A stretch of 64,000 nt of DNA, taken from Ichthyophis bannanicus (Eukaryota; Chordata; Amphibia; Gymnophiona; Ichthyophiidae). How positions within the stretch are numbered: the stretch's first letter is position 1; the number at the start of each line of letters is the position of its first letter. The notes under the pieces are model-generated. The model saw only the letters and a list, made by a program, of their open reading frames with translations. It did not search any database and had not been told where the DNA came from. Below are positions 22,317 to 31,449 of this stretch, in pieces. The position numbers and the translations under genes were made by a program. The stretch covers positions 411,472,159 through 411,536,158 of the forward strand of contig CM066034.1 in the NCBI GenBank assembly GCA_033557465.1, in the 5' to 3' direction.

Positions 22317-23147
22317 TCATTGCACACCTCTCTGAAATTGGGGCCAATCCCTCCCGAGCACTACCTCCTGTGGTAAGCGAGGGATTATTGCAACAGGGAC
22401 CTCTCTCTCAATCCCTAACCCTTTCACCTGGACCTGGTAAACTGGATATGTGGACGCGGTTCGGTGCACACACCTGATCTTTACTGTGCCCGTGGGTGTA
22501 CTGGGTGTCTCTTTATCTTGGGCCTTTATTTTACGCCACAAGCTCTTGGAAAGCATGGATTGATCAGAGCCTGAATCTAATAATGCCTTCGCTGGTATAC
22601 CCTGTACTGTGATGTCTAGTAGGAACCCTTCTCCAGCCTTACTTGGCTCACTCAAGACTAAGGCTGTCTTCACTTTACAGTCTCTCTGTAAATGATGTTC
22701 ACTACCACATCTGTAACAAGCTCTCTTCACATACTTTCTTCTATCAGTAGGAGCACATTCATCCTTCACATTCTTTCCTTCCCTATCTGATACAGCATTT
22801 AACATTTTAGTAAAAGCAACAGTTTTATCTTTAGCTACCGCCTCTGCTTCTAAAAACCGCTCAGAGAGCGCTATAGCTTCCTGTTTTACTTGTTCAAAGT
22901 TAAGAGTCTCTTTGGACCACGGTCCAAATGTGTGGGCTAACCCCAGTCCTGGAAAACCTGTGGTGGCTGGATCAGGCTCTGGCGTCTTCTTGGCCTCTTT
23001 CAACCACGCCTTCAGTAACTCCACCAACGGTTTCTGCTGGGCCTCCAATCTGGCGGCAGCATTTTCCTGGAGCTCCAAGGACAACTCTTTCTGGCGGTCA
23101 AATTGGGACGCCATCCACGTAAGGACTTCCTTTAACTCCGTGGTCAT
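22317..23147 (-). CDS. Gmr1-like gag-protease, shortened gag
   Basis: I chose the Met at 23147 (MTTELKEVLTWMASQ); the frame opens farther upstream at 23246 in the leader. Residues 1-60 look helical (ELSLELQENAAARLEAQQK). A zinc knuckle CYRCGSEHHLQRDC (CX2CX4HX4C) would bind RNA. A retropepsin active site LLDSGSDQSML lies about 35 residues on, and the end is VVLGRDWPQF. Gag before the knuckle is only about 150 residues, so most of a capsid appears to be missing, suggesting an internal deletion. A single TGA (22317-22319) separates it in phase from integrase; that could be decay or readthrough. Confidence 0.85.
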   Translation of the reverse strand: MTTELKEVLTWMASQFDRQKELSLELQENAAARLEAQQKPLVELLKAWLKEAKKTPEPDPATTGFPGLGLAHTFGPWSKETLNFEQVKQEAIALSERFLEAEAVAKDKTVAFTKMLNAVSDREGKNVKDECAPTDRRKYVKRACYRCGSEHHLQRDCKVKTALVLSEPSKAGEGFLLDITVQGIPAKALLDSGSDQSMLSKSLWRKIKAQDKETPSTPTGTVKIRCVHRTASTYPVYQVQVKGLGIEREVPVAIIPRLPQEVVLGRDWPQFQRGVQ

Positions 23148-23477
23148 TTTGTACCTGTAAAAATGACAAAAAGGAAAGGAAAAACACACCCAAGTGCGGC
23201 ACAAACACCAGGTATTGTTTCCTGCTACTTGCTCCAACCGCCCCACCCAGTACCGGTATCCTTAACTACCCCTAGTTAAATACCCTGTACCTGGTACTGG
23301 ATGGTGCATCTCGCTCAACCGCAGCGTAGGGCCTCCGCAGGACCTCTGACTCTCCAGACCAGCCGAACTCTGTGGACTCTCCCAGTCTCTGCTGTTCGCG
23401 CTTCCTCCTGGCGTCCTCCTGTAGGGCTCTGGATACGCTGTGCAGTTCTCCTTTGCGCATGCGTGTTCAGCGCTAAT

Positions 23478-23497
23478 CCATAGCAACTACGCCACTC
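23478..23497 (-). promoter_or_regulatory. Probable primer-binding site (tRNA-Ser type)
   Basis: Three bases past the 5' LTR, the minus strand reads TGGCGTAGTTGCTATGG. The first nine bases are complementary to the CCA-tailed 3' end of vertebrate tRNA-Ser with acceptor ...GACTACG-CCA; later positions match only partly. The 3-base gap from the LTR is within the range seen in gypsy elements. Confidence 0.5.
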
Positions 23498-24838
23498 TGT
23501 CGCCACCTCCTGGCCGGGCGTATATCCGGGCACCAGGAGAGTGTCGCCTTGTTGCCCTTCAGAGTAAGTTTCCCAATATGGCTGCCAGCAAAGGTTGCTG
23601 GGAACTGTAGTCCACTTATCTTTAATAGGCAAAGTAGTGTGAACACAAGTGGTTTAGGCGAAACAGAGAATATTTATTTGTTTTGGGGTTTTCCACCTCG
23701 CATTATAAGTAGCAGTGCTGAACATAAATAGGATTCTTCTCCAACACAAAGGAATAAAGTTCACAACGTAATCACAGGTTGATCACCATCAGCAATAATT
23801 AACTTCACAGGATTCGCTCACAAAGCTTAGGCTGCAAACCTTCTTTCAAATGAATCACAGGAACTGTTTTCCTCACAGCTTCCTTAGAACAACATAGCTT
23901 CCAAATGTTCAGGGAGTTTTCTCTGCTGTGTCTTTCACACACACAGACACAGCTTTCTTTACTAGAAAACCAACACTCAGCTGTGCCTGGGTTTAGCACA
24001 CTTCTAGTTCATTGGCCAGACAGTAAGAACATTGAATTTCTCCAGGGCTATTTTCACAGTCCTCATAGCCACTTCCTATCTCCATTTCTTCCACGGAGTC
24101 TTCACAACACTCTTCAGAGGGTACCTGACTGTAGAGCTTACTATTTTGTTTCAGCAATAAATCATTTAACTGTTCAAGCAGCACTTTCTTCTGCTCTATC
24201 TCTTCAGAGAGCATGGACTCAGGAAATGCAGACAAGCTACTCTCTCTACAGTTTGGCTGGCTAGTTGAATTGGTTTCTCTAACAGGAACTAACCCCTTCA
24301 ACTCTTTCTGGTGCAGGGATTTAGGAACACCGACTTGCCTGAATCCTGGGCCTCTCAGCTGTTCCCCTCCTTCTTGCACATAGCCATGCTGCCTCTTCTC
24401 TGCAGAAGCTTGTATCCTCAGTAGCACTTTCCTTCTTTGCTGTATTGGCCTTGGACCTGCTTCAGCCAGATCCCACAGCTCACTGCTCTGAACTCCAGCA
24501 ATTCCCGTCCTGCTGCTTCTCTCAGTCCTGCTGCTTCTTGTTCCTTCCCCTCTCCTTCTTCCTCTTCCCTCTCCAATTCCTTCTCCTCTAACTGCCTGTT
24601 CAAACACAGGAGTTTTAAACTGCTCTCTCCCAGGGGCCACGCCTTTCTCCCAGCGCACGTGGGAGCTGCTAGGCTTCACTCTAGCCCTGACGTGCTGAAG
24701 TGGGCGGGGCTTGATGCTATCTGTGCTCTGACTCAGAGGTTCTCGGTTGCTGGGGAAACCCTGAATGCTCTCATTTTTAAAGGACCAGGCTTCCCTTTTC
24801 TGCCATTTCCTTTCCTCTGAACTGCCTTCGTCATCACA
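23498..24838 (-). repeat. 5' LTR (1341 bp)
   Basis: Same termini and length as 19350-20690. It carries the promoter by definition, but I cannot place a TATA box with confidence. It retains an open frame of about 280 codons. Confidence 0.93.
23993..24838 (-). CDS. LTR-encoded acidic/arginine-rich ORF
   Basis: This frame is open from the first bases of the LTR (CDDEGSSEERKWQK) to a stop at 23993, about 281 codons inside the LTR. Composition runs from a mixed head, through an RE/GR-rich middle, to a leucine-rich segment (EEIEQKKVLLEQLNDLLLKQ, probable coiled coil), then an acidic Cys-containing tail (EECCEDSVEEMEIGSG). It is in phase with integrase when placed at the 3' LTR. Two other LTRs in this window encode similar acidic ends. 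Function unknown; a C-terminal extension of Pol is the simplest reading. Confidence 0.5.
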   Translation of the reverse strand, partial: CDDEGSSEERKWQKREAWSFKNESIQGFPSNREPLSQSTDSIKPRPLQHVRARVKPSSSHVRWEKGVAPGREQFKTPVFEQAVRGEGIGEGRGRRRGEGTRSSRTERSSRTGIAGVQSSELWDLAEAGPRPIQQRRKVLLRIQASAEKRQHGYVQEGGEQLRGPGFRQVGVPKSLHQKELKGLVPVRETNSTSQPNCRESSLSAFPESMLSEEIEQKKVLLEQLNDLLLKQNSKLYSQVPSEECCEDSVEEMEIGSGYEDCENSPGEIQCSYCLANELEVC

Positions 24839-24842
24839 ATAC
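24839..24842. repeat. Target-site duplication ATAC, right
   Basis: Repeat of 19346-19349. Confidence 0.75.
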
Positions 24843-25060
24843 TCATGCACACAGAGTATAAAGAGAAGATAGTATTCATCTGTCCTCTGGGATTCTATGA
24901 GTTTGAAAGTATGCCATAAGGCTTTTTTGGAGCTTCAGACACATTTCAAGGGCTGATGGAATGGATGATAGGAAATATGCACTTAATGGAGGTCCTAACG
25001 CACCTTATGAATTTTATTAGTTTTGCTGGGATGATTGAGGAACATTTATTTGGGTTTTTT
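24843..25060 (+). pseudogene. Decayed Ty3/gypsy reverse transcriptase, right part
   Basis: Translation gives a gypsy RT palm segment: 'EYKEKIVFICPLGFYEFES', then 'FQGLMEWMIGNMHLMEVLT' and 'NFISFAGMIEEHLFGF'. The catalytic YLDD box is altered and stops occur. It continues the gag-protease fragment that ends at 19349, so the Gmr1-like element sits inside this RT. Confidence 0.7.
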
Positions 25061-25442
25061 TTATTAATTGCCTCTAGAAGAATGCCTGAGTTGAGGAACA
25101 GCATTGAAACAATATTAAAACATATAGAATAGAATATAAAACCCCATCTCTGTCCTTGTGGCTTGTCAGAAACTAACAGAGGCACTGTTGCCTTCCCATT
25201 TTGAGCGGCTGGTGGAGATCCTGCTGCTAATCTTTCTGAGGGCAGTTGCACAGCTGCAGGACCTGCTTCTGCTCTTCCTCTACTGCAGATGTGGAGATAC
25301 AATCCAGAGACTGCCTGAATGGCACATGAACTCCTGCACAGTTAACATGCGTTGTCATGCACACAAGCGGGGTTTATTTTATAAAGGACTCACATTCTTT
25401 ATTCTATCCAATAGGTGCATGCAGTAGCACGTTATTTTATTT
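25061..25442. other. Unassigned sequence
   Basis: No gene recognised. 25140-25310 contains a CTG/CAG-rich stretch, and its open frames on both strands look incidental. Confidence 0.3.
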
Positions 25443-25685
25443 ATTTATTTTTTTTTATTTACATTCTCTTATATACCACGCTATTCTGCATCAGTGCGGT
25501 TTACATTGAACAAACTGAAATTACATTGAACAGGGCATTATAACTTGGAGATAACTATTTTACAGGGAACATGGGCTATGGAGGGTTAAGTGGCTTGCCC
25601 AAGACCACAAGGAGCACCTGTGGGACTAGAAACCCCAGTCCTTCCAGCCCAAGGTTGCTGTCCTCTAGTGGGATTTGAACCCGTT
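25443..25685 (-). mobile_element. tRNA-derived SINE with CORE-like segment, minus strand
   Basis: On the minus strand: 'gggttcaaatcccac' (B-box-like), then 'ctccttgtggtcttgggcaa' and 'gccacttaaccctcc', shared with the SINE at 5517-5752, and an AT-rich tail at 25443. Confidence 0.65.
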
Positions 25686-27124
25686 AAGCTGGTTGCAGCC
25701 ATTATATCTGCTCTATAGCAGGCACACATGCCCATGCATAGGATGATCAGTGACACATGTATGCTCTACCCAAGCTTCATCCCAGTGGACACTCAAACTG
25801 AAAATAAACATGATAGAACATAAGTACAATGCTTACAGACAGTGACTTACAAACATCACTAGCTTGTAGCTTTCCATGTGCCTTTTATAGAATTTTGAAG
25901 GCAGAAACCATAGCAACTAATGAGTCAATAGATATTAGAGAAAGGATTGTGCAAGTCAGATTGTGCTGCAGTTATTGAAAGAGCTGAACTGTGTATTCCA
26001 AGGTGATGCATTAACATGCCTTGGGTATAAGAACTGCAATGGAGTTGCACTGGAGGCAAAGTGCAAAGATGTCAGATATATGTAGTTGGGTTGTAATTAT
26101 GAAGGCAATAATTGGGTCTTTCTGAATATTTCCTTTCTGGAAGGCCTTCCCCCTGTAGAAACTGCAAAACCATATTTGGAAGAGTCTGCCTTAGTGCGCC
26201 TTTTGTTGCCTAGGCCACAAAATATTGCCGCCTGTGGCTAGAAGTTCTAAGTTTCTATGATCTTGGGAAACATAACTTTGGTTATGATTTAGTACATTTG
26301 GGCTATACAAAGCAAAATTAGCTGTATGGCAAATGGAAGTGGTTTATGTGGTACAGCATAGATGCTGAAGATAAGGGACAATATCTGTTTATTTATTTAT
26401 CATGTTTCTAGATCATCTCCCTGATCAAAGGATTCCCGATGTGGTTTACAAAACATTTATGCACCCACATCCCAAATGTGTAGTTATGGTGCTTGCTTAT
26501 AAATCTCTCTGTTAACACTACAGGTATCATAGTGCATGAGGATGGGGCTGTTGGAAGTGTTGGACAGGTCTGCACTGAGTTGCAAGTTGACTCCAACGCA
26601 TTGTACCACTTTTTGTTATTATGACCCATCCTTGTGGCAGATCTTGCCATAAAAATTAAGAAATGTCACACATTATCTATCTTTATGGATACATATAAAA
26701 GCACAGTTGTTTGTTCAATGGACCTATAGAGATTTCAGTTGTATTAGGCCAGTTGCTTTATCTTTATTTTTGTTTTTTATTTTTTATTTTGTTATCATTT
26801 ATTTTTGTAAGTTTTTTTGTTTTTTTTTATTTGTATTAATTATATGTATTCACTACTTATTGCTATACACTTAGCAATATATAATATATAATATATAATG
26901 AAATGAAACTGGTTAAGTTGTAAGCTGAATAAGTATGCCATGTAGTACTTACATATACCTTGCTTCACTTACTTTTTCAACTGCTGGAGCCAGAGTCACT
27001 TGTGCAGGTGTAGATGCAGGCCTTCTTCTTGAGATCCTTCAACTATGAATATGGAAAGAAAAAAAATAAAATGAGATGAGAGAGAAGCCTAATGACTATC
27101 AAGGAAAGCCAATTTCCTTCTGAT
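25686..27124. other. Unassigned sequence with repeat debris
   Basis: No gene was found. 26380-26460 resembles an LINE/SINE end ('tttatttatttatcatg', 'gatgtggtttacaaaac'). An AT run lies near 26880 (atataatatataatatataa). Confidence 0.35.
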
Positions 27125-27210
27125 AGAAACACGACAGCAGAAAAAGACCACATGTCCTATCTAGTCTGCCTTCCATATCAACTGCAATAGTCCCTCTTCC
27201 TGGTACCTAG
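27125..27210 (-). mobile_element. CR1 3' tail fragment
   Basis: 'agaaaaagaccacatg' followed by 'ctatctagtctgcc' is the reverse of the family-B-type tail, as at 27775 and 57840. Confidence 0.6.
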
Positions 27211-27284
27211 TCAGAAACCCTTTGCCGTTATGTTTCCCTGCCTGTTTTGGCTTATTTGTATGTTCTTTACTGCAGTCATACTTT

Positions 27285-27768
27285 CTGGAGCTGCACTTGG
27301 GATGCAGAAATCCAAAGGAGCAGTATCGATAGGGGGTGAGAGGGTGGTATCTTGGGGTGATAGTGTCTGAGGATCTCAAGATGGGAAAACAATATGACAA
27401 GGAAGTGGCCAAAGCAAGAAGGATGCTAGGCTACTACAGAAATTGCTAGCATAAGGAAAATGGTATTAATGCCCCTGTACAAATATTGGTGAGTACTCAC
27501 ATGGATTATTATGTGCATTTTTGGAGACCATACCTCAAAAAGGATATAAAAAGACTTGAAAGATTTCTGAGGAATGTAACCAAAATGATATGAGGCCTGC
27601 ACCAGAAGATATATGAGAAGAGATGTGAAGACCTAAATATATATATACCCTGGAGGGAGAGGAGGGATGGGGAGATATGATACAGGCATTTAAATACTTG
27701 AGGGGGGAGAGAAAGAGAGGATTGGTTGCATTAAATTTCTTAAAACATAACATTGGGGGTCAATTTTC
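27285..27768 (+). mobile_element. CR1 LINE family B ORF2 fragment
   Basis: Matches the post-RT part of ORF2: 'gcagaaatccaaaggagcag', 'gagggtggtatcttgggg', 'gaaggatgctaggc', then 'aaaaggatataaaaagac' and 'ggagaggagggatgggg'. Several stops are present. It ends where a minus-strand tail begins. Confidence 0.7.
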
Positions 27769-27771
27769 AAA

Positions 27772-28062
27772 CTATAGAAACATGACGAAAGAAAAAGACC
27801 ACATGGCTTATCTAGTCTGCCCTTCCATATCAACCACTACAACAGTCCCCTTTTTTCCTTTAGAGATCTTCTGTCTCCAAAAATAGCCAATTCGGGTCAT
27901 AAGTACCTGGTAGGATCCCAAAGCAGTTTATGGACTTTTGTTCCTGGACTTTTCTTTCAGGAAATTTTTTTAACCCAGCTATGCTAACTGCTTTTAGCAC
28001 ATCCTCCTGCAATGAATTCCAGAGCTTTAGAGCCCGATTCCTTCCCGCATGTAGATCCCCTC
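27772..28062 (-). mobile_element. CR1 3' end fragment
   Basis: The minus strand encodes the ORF2 end (RALKLWNSLQEDVLKAVSIA) followed by a tail with 'ggcagactagataagcc' and 'atgtttctatag'. It is composed like family A in the coding part and family B in the tail, so it may be a third subfamily or a composite. Confidence 0.65.
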
Positions 28063-28065
28063 TGT

Positions 28066-28490
28066 GTAGGGTTGCCAACTGGCCGGTTTTCAGCCGGCCT
28101 GGCCGGTTTTTCCACGGCCAGGCCGGCTGCCAGAGCAGAGGCAAAACCGGCCCTTTAAAAGCCGTTTTTTTTGCTCTGGCCACAAGATCGGGAGCGGCCA
28201 GAGCAAAAAAACCGGCTTTTCTCCGCTTCAGAGGGAGCCGGGGAAGCCCGCGCGAGGCCCCGGCTCCCTCTGAACAGCCACCAGCGTGAAGAGCCTTTAC
28301 CTTCACGCTGGCGGCTGTTCCTGTGAAGCCGCGAATGCTGGGAAAGGTTAAAGGTTGCCCTTTAACCTTTCCCAGCATTCGCGGCTTCACAGGAACAGCC
28401 GCCAGCGTGAAGGTAAAGGCTCTTCACGCTGGTGGCTGTTCAGAGGGAGCCGGGGCCTCGCGCAGGCTTCCCCGGCTGATGTGGGGCATG
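28066..28490. repeat. GC-rich foldback element with two hairpins
   Basis: A small hairpin (28157-28181 with 28196-28220, 25-bp arms, one mismatch) precedes a 242-bp palindrome. That palindrome's 119-bp arms are 28236-28354 and 28359-28477, with a 4-base loop and about one mismatch by eye. The left margin has 'ggttgccaactggccgg' and repeated 'ggccgg' blocks. Open frames read from both arms are mirror images and not genes. Confidence 0.85.
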
Positions 28491-28815
28491 GGAGAATGGG
28501 ACTAGAAGGGAGTGGATGCTGGGTGGGCCTAGAACTATAAGGGAATTGATTTGGGGGGAGGACTAGAATGGATGGGGAATGAGAATGGAGAGGGGAAAAA
28601 ATATTTTGTGTGGAAGAAAAGTCTATGATGGGCCGGTATTGGGAGAGTAAGAGGGGCTTGAGAATGGAAGGGTGAAATTTAAACGGATGATAAAGGAATA
28701 AGGAAAGAATTGGGGGAAAGAGCAAAAGGGAAACAATCAGTATGTTAAAGCAGAAATAGAGAGAGAATGGAAAACATCTAAAAGAGAAAATGTTAAAAAT
28801 AAAATAAAAAAAAAA
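28491..28815. other. Purine-rich (GA) unassigned sequence
   Basis: The plus strand is mostly G and A, with short runs such as ggggggagg and aaaaaaaaaaa (28805). No gene. Confidence 0.4.
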
Positions 28816-29012
28816 AAGAATCGGGCCTGTAAATCCAGAGCCGGTGACCTCCCACTGCTCATCCAGACTCTGCCCCCAGGCCTCCCCTTCCCCACCCCCA
28901 TCTAACTTCCCTGCACAACCGACGGGGAAGTTAGTTGGGGGCAGGAGCCGACACGAATAGCAGGGATGAAGGACCCATCAGGCCATCCATCCCCACTATT
29001 CGTAGCAAGAAT
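28816..29012. repeat. Hairpin-rich interspersed repeat, copy 3 (partial)
   Basis: Starts 'gaatcgggcctgtaaatcc', contains 'taacttccctgcacaaccga' with 'cggggaagtta' and a 'cacgaatagc...ctattcgta' hairpin. All match the right half of 14640-15215. Confidence 0.5.
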
Positions 29013-30489
29013 AACCCCCTTATTTTGTGATGAGTGGAAAATGATTATCCCAAGCAATTTTTTTGGAAAACAAAAAAAAAGCAAATTAGTAAAGAACTAG
29101 GAACTGCTGCAGCAACCAAATATTTTTCAACAACTAAGTTCTGCATTACAAAGTTGTGGAGTAAGTAGTGACAGGTCATAGATTAGTTCACTGAGTAAAT
29201 TTGAGCAGATCAGTTTTACTAACTGTGATACATCCATCTGTAACCACATCCTACCTGATATTTAGAATAATCTGAACTGTTTGCTGTAAATCACTATAAA
29301 TTGCAGAAACGTCAATGCAGAAACTTTTTCTTTAGGAACCACAAAAATCTCATGTGCTGCATTTCATTTGGAGAGATAAAATTCTTTGAGCACCATGTTG
29401 CAGTTCACCAGAGGGCCACACAGATTTATTCTGTCCCAGTGTACAAAGAACTCTGTATTATAAGTGTTTTTTGTGTGACTGATGAGCCAAGTGGCTACAT
29501 GAGCAATAAAGAATCCTGCCACAAGTTATGTTTTCAGAAATTGTAAAAATTTAAAATATAGTAGGAATGTTCTTCTGCAAAGCTTGCTTACCTGAACTGA
29601 AATATCATGGGATGTAGTAAATTGAGCACACAGTTCAACTCAGTTCACAATGGTATGAATACAAAATATTTATCCTAGGAAATTGTGCCACACGTCCTAT
29701 TATGTACTGTTTAACCTAATTTCAGAAAGTCTAAGTTCTTAGTATTATTTGTATACAAAAACATCTAAGAGACTGTTCATGTTCCGTGGAGCTTACAATC
29801 TAAAGACAAGAAACAAATAGGAGGCTCTGAGTTAAAATGGCAAGGGCAGATACACTTCTTATCTGTTTATTTTCTGTTTTCATAGGAAAAGCAGGGTCAG
29901 GATTCACTTTGTTTCAGAAATGTCACAGTTTTTCCCATGTGAATAATAAAGGAATCTCATAGAAAGGGGATTTTAGCATCTGTTTCTAAGTGCACACAAA
30001 CAAACGTAAGTACTAATGCCTAAAATATATTAAATTGCTAGCTCTCTGACTGGGAGCTCTTAAAAGGGTTTTTGTATAATTATAAAGCAAAGTTACTTTC
30101 TTTTTGGTGCTTTAGTAGAAGTATGTCCTTGAGCAGAGTAGGTTGTTGAACTCTAGTAACCTTCTCGGCTTTAGGGAACTCCTGACACCTAATCAGGAGT
30201 TAGTTCCCTCCCTACCCACCCCGACTCCCACCCACCCCTAGTGAGCAGTCTTACTTTATAGGGAACCTCCCCATTTAACAAAGCACAGAGACTTGGAGCA
30301 GCACATTTTGAATATAATTAAAGAGATTTAACGTTTTTTTCTCTGAAAGGACAGCTGGGAAACCGGCTGGTACTTGGTAGATCTCTCTCTTTTGCTTTAA
30401 CAGTTACCTAAGCTCCACGAACAGAAAAATAGCTGGGAAAAATCGTATCACTAAAGCTGTTACCCCGTTACAGCTTCTGCCTCTGTCCA
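29013..30489. other. Unassigned sequence; may include a CR1-B 5' leader at its end
   Basis: No gene recognised. 30160-30480 has C-rich and palindromic pieces ('aactcctgacacc' with 'taatcaggagttagtt') and directly precedes ORF1 of the CR1-B copy, so part could be its 5' UTR. Confidence 0.35.
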
Positions 30490-30502
30490 GACAGAGGTCC
30501 TA

Positions 30503-31320
30503 ATGCCAGTTGAAGGACCAGTTCCATGTGTAGGGTGCCTGCATGCTGAAGCTCTGAGGAAACAAGTGGAGGAACTCAGAGAGGAGGTAGCGAGGCTGAG
30601 GAACATTCAACCAGTGAGAAGTACATTGATGAGATGCTTCTTGCAGCAACCAAGCTCTCCAGCAGAGGAGAAGATGGGTGCCAACAGAATGTCGACGGTT
30701 GGACACAAGTCACCAGGGCCTGCAGAATCACCAATCTAACATCTCCAACCCTTGAATTGAAGAACCATTATGCATCCCTGAAAGTGGAGGAGGTGAAAGC
30801 ATCCCTGGAAAAGGAAGAACCTGAGCTCAAGTACCCCAAAGTTGCAGAATCAGTGACCACAAGGAAGCGAAGGGTAGTGGTGGTTGGAGACTCTCTTCTG
30901 AGGGGTACTGAGGCTTCCATCTGCTGACCAGACTTGATGTCCAGAGAGGTATGCTGTCTGCCTGGTGCCAAAATCCAAGATGTTACGGAGAGTTTGCCGA
31001 GACTCATCAGGCCCACTGACTATTACCCAATGATGCTAATCCATGTTGGAACAAATGATACTGCCAAGTATCCCTCGGAAAATATCAAAAGTGACTTCAT
31101 GGCTCTGGGACAGAGGGTGAAGCAGTTAGGTGCACAGGTGGCGTTCTCTTCAATACTTCCTGTTGAGGGTAAAGGCCAAGGCAAAAAGGCTTGCATCCTG
31201 GAGATGAATGCATGGCTTCGTGGATGGTGTCATCAAGAGCGTTTTGGTTTCCTAGACCATGGGATGCTGTTCCAAGGGTAGCAGAGCAGAGATGGCATCC
31301 ATCTGTCCAAAAGGTCAACG
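30503..31320 (+). pseudogene. CR1-B ORF1: coiled coil + SGNH-type esterase
   Basis: The first frame (30503-30739) has a Cys pair (CVGCLHAE) and a coiled-coil-like LRKQVEELREEVARLRNIQ. After a frameshift, the next frame holds RRVVVVGDSLLRG (the GDS block with the nucleophilic Ser), a TGA at 30925-30927, then LIHVGTNDTAKYPSE (block with G-x-N-D) and, past a TAG at 31279-31281, DGIHLSK, the D-x-x-H catalytic pair. ORF1 esterases of CR1 elements act in the element's RNP, possibly on lipids or membranes. Two stops and one frameshift disable this copy. Confidence 0.75.
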
Positions 31321-31449
31321 CGTCTTCGGTAGTAGACTGGTTAATCTACTGAAGAGGGCTTTAAACTAGATTTGTTGGGGATGGGTGAAGAAAGCCCCCA
31401 GGTAAGTGAAAGCCCCTAGGTAAGTAATACATTAAATATCTTTATGTAA

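Larger units (their letters stand above)
19350..24838 (-). mobile_element. Gmr1-like Ty3/gypsy LTR retrotransposon lacking RT/RNase H
   Basis: A complete-ended 5489-bp insertion on the minus strand: 5' LTR, primer site, gag-protease, integrase, polypurine tract, 3' LTR, flanked by ATAC. Protease is followed directly by integrase, the order found in Gmr1-like elements (PR-IN-RT-RH) and not that of ordinary gypsy. No RT or RNase H is found after integrase, where that order would place it, nor before it. The two LTRs differ by only about 15 substitutions and a few small indels by eye, about 1%, so the insertion is young. It is non-autonomous as it stands. Confidence 0.85.

Noticed and set aside
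19345..24843. 5-bp target duplication for the Gmr1-like element
   Set aside because: The fifth base does not match (gatac on the left, atact on the right) if the LTRs start and end with TG/CA; only ATAC is shared.
27860..28505. Frames of 119-176 codons on both strands over the GC-rich palindrome
   Set aside because: The two arms encode mirror images; an open frame here is a consequence of the foldback.
30860..31320. Host esterase or lipase gene
   Set aside because: The domain lies directly upstream of CR1 ORF2 and recurs next to the second CR1-B ORF2 at 58503, so it is LINE ORF1.
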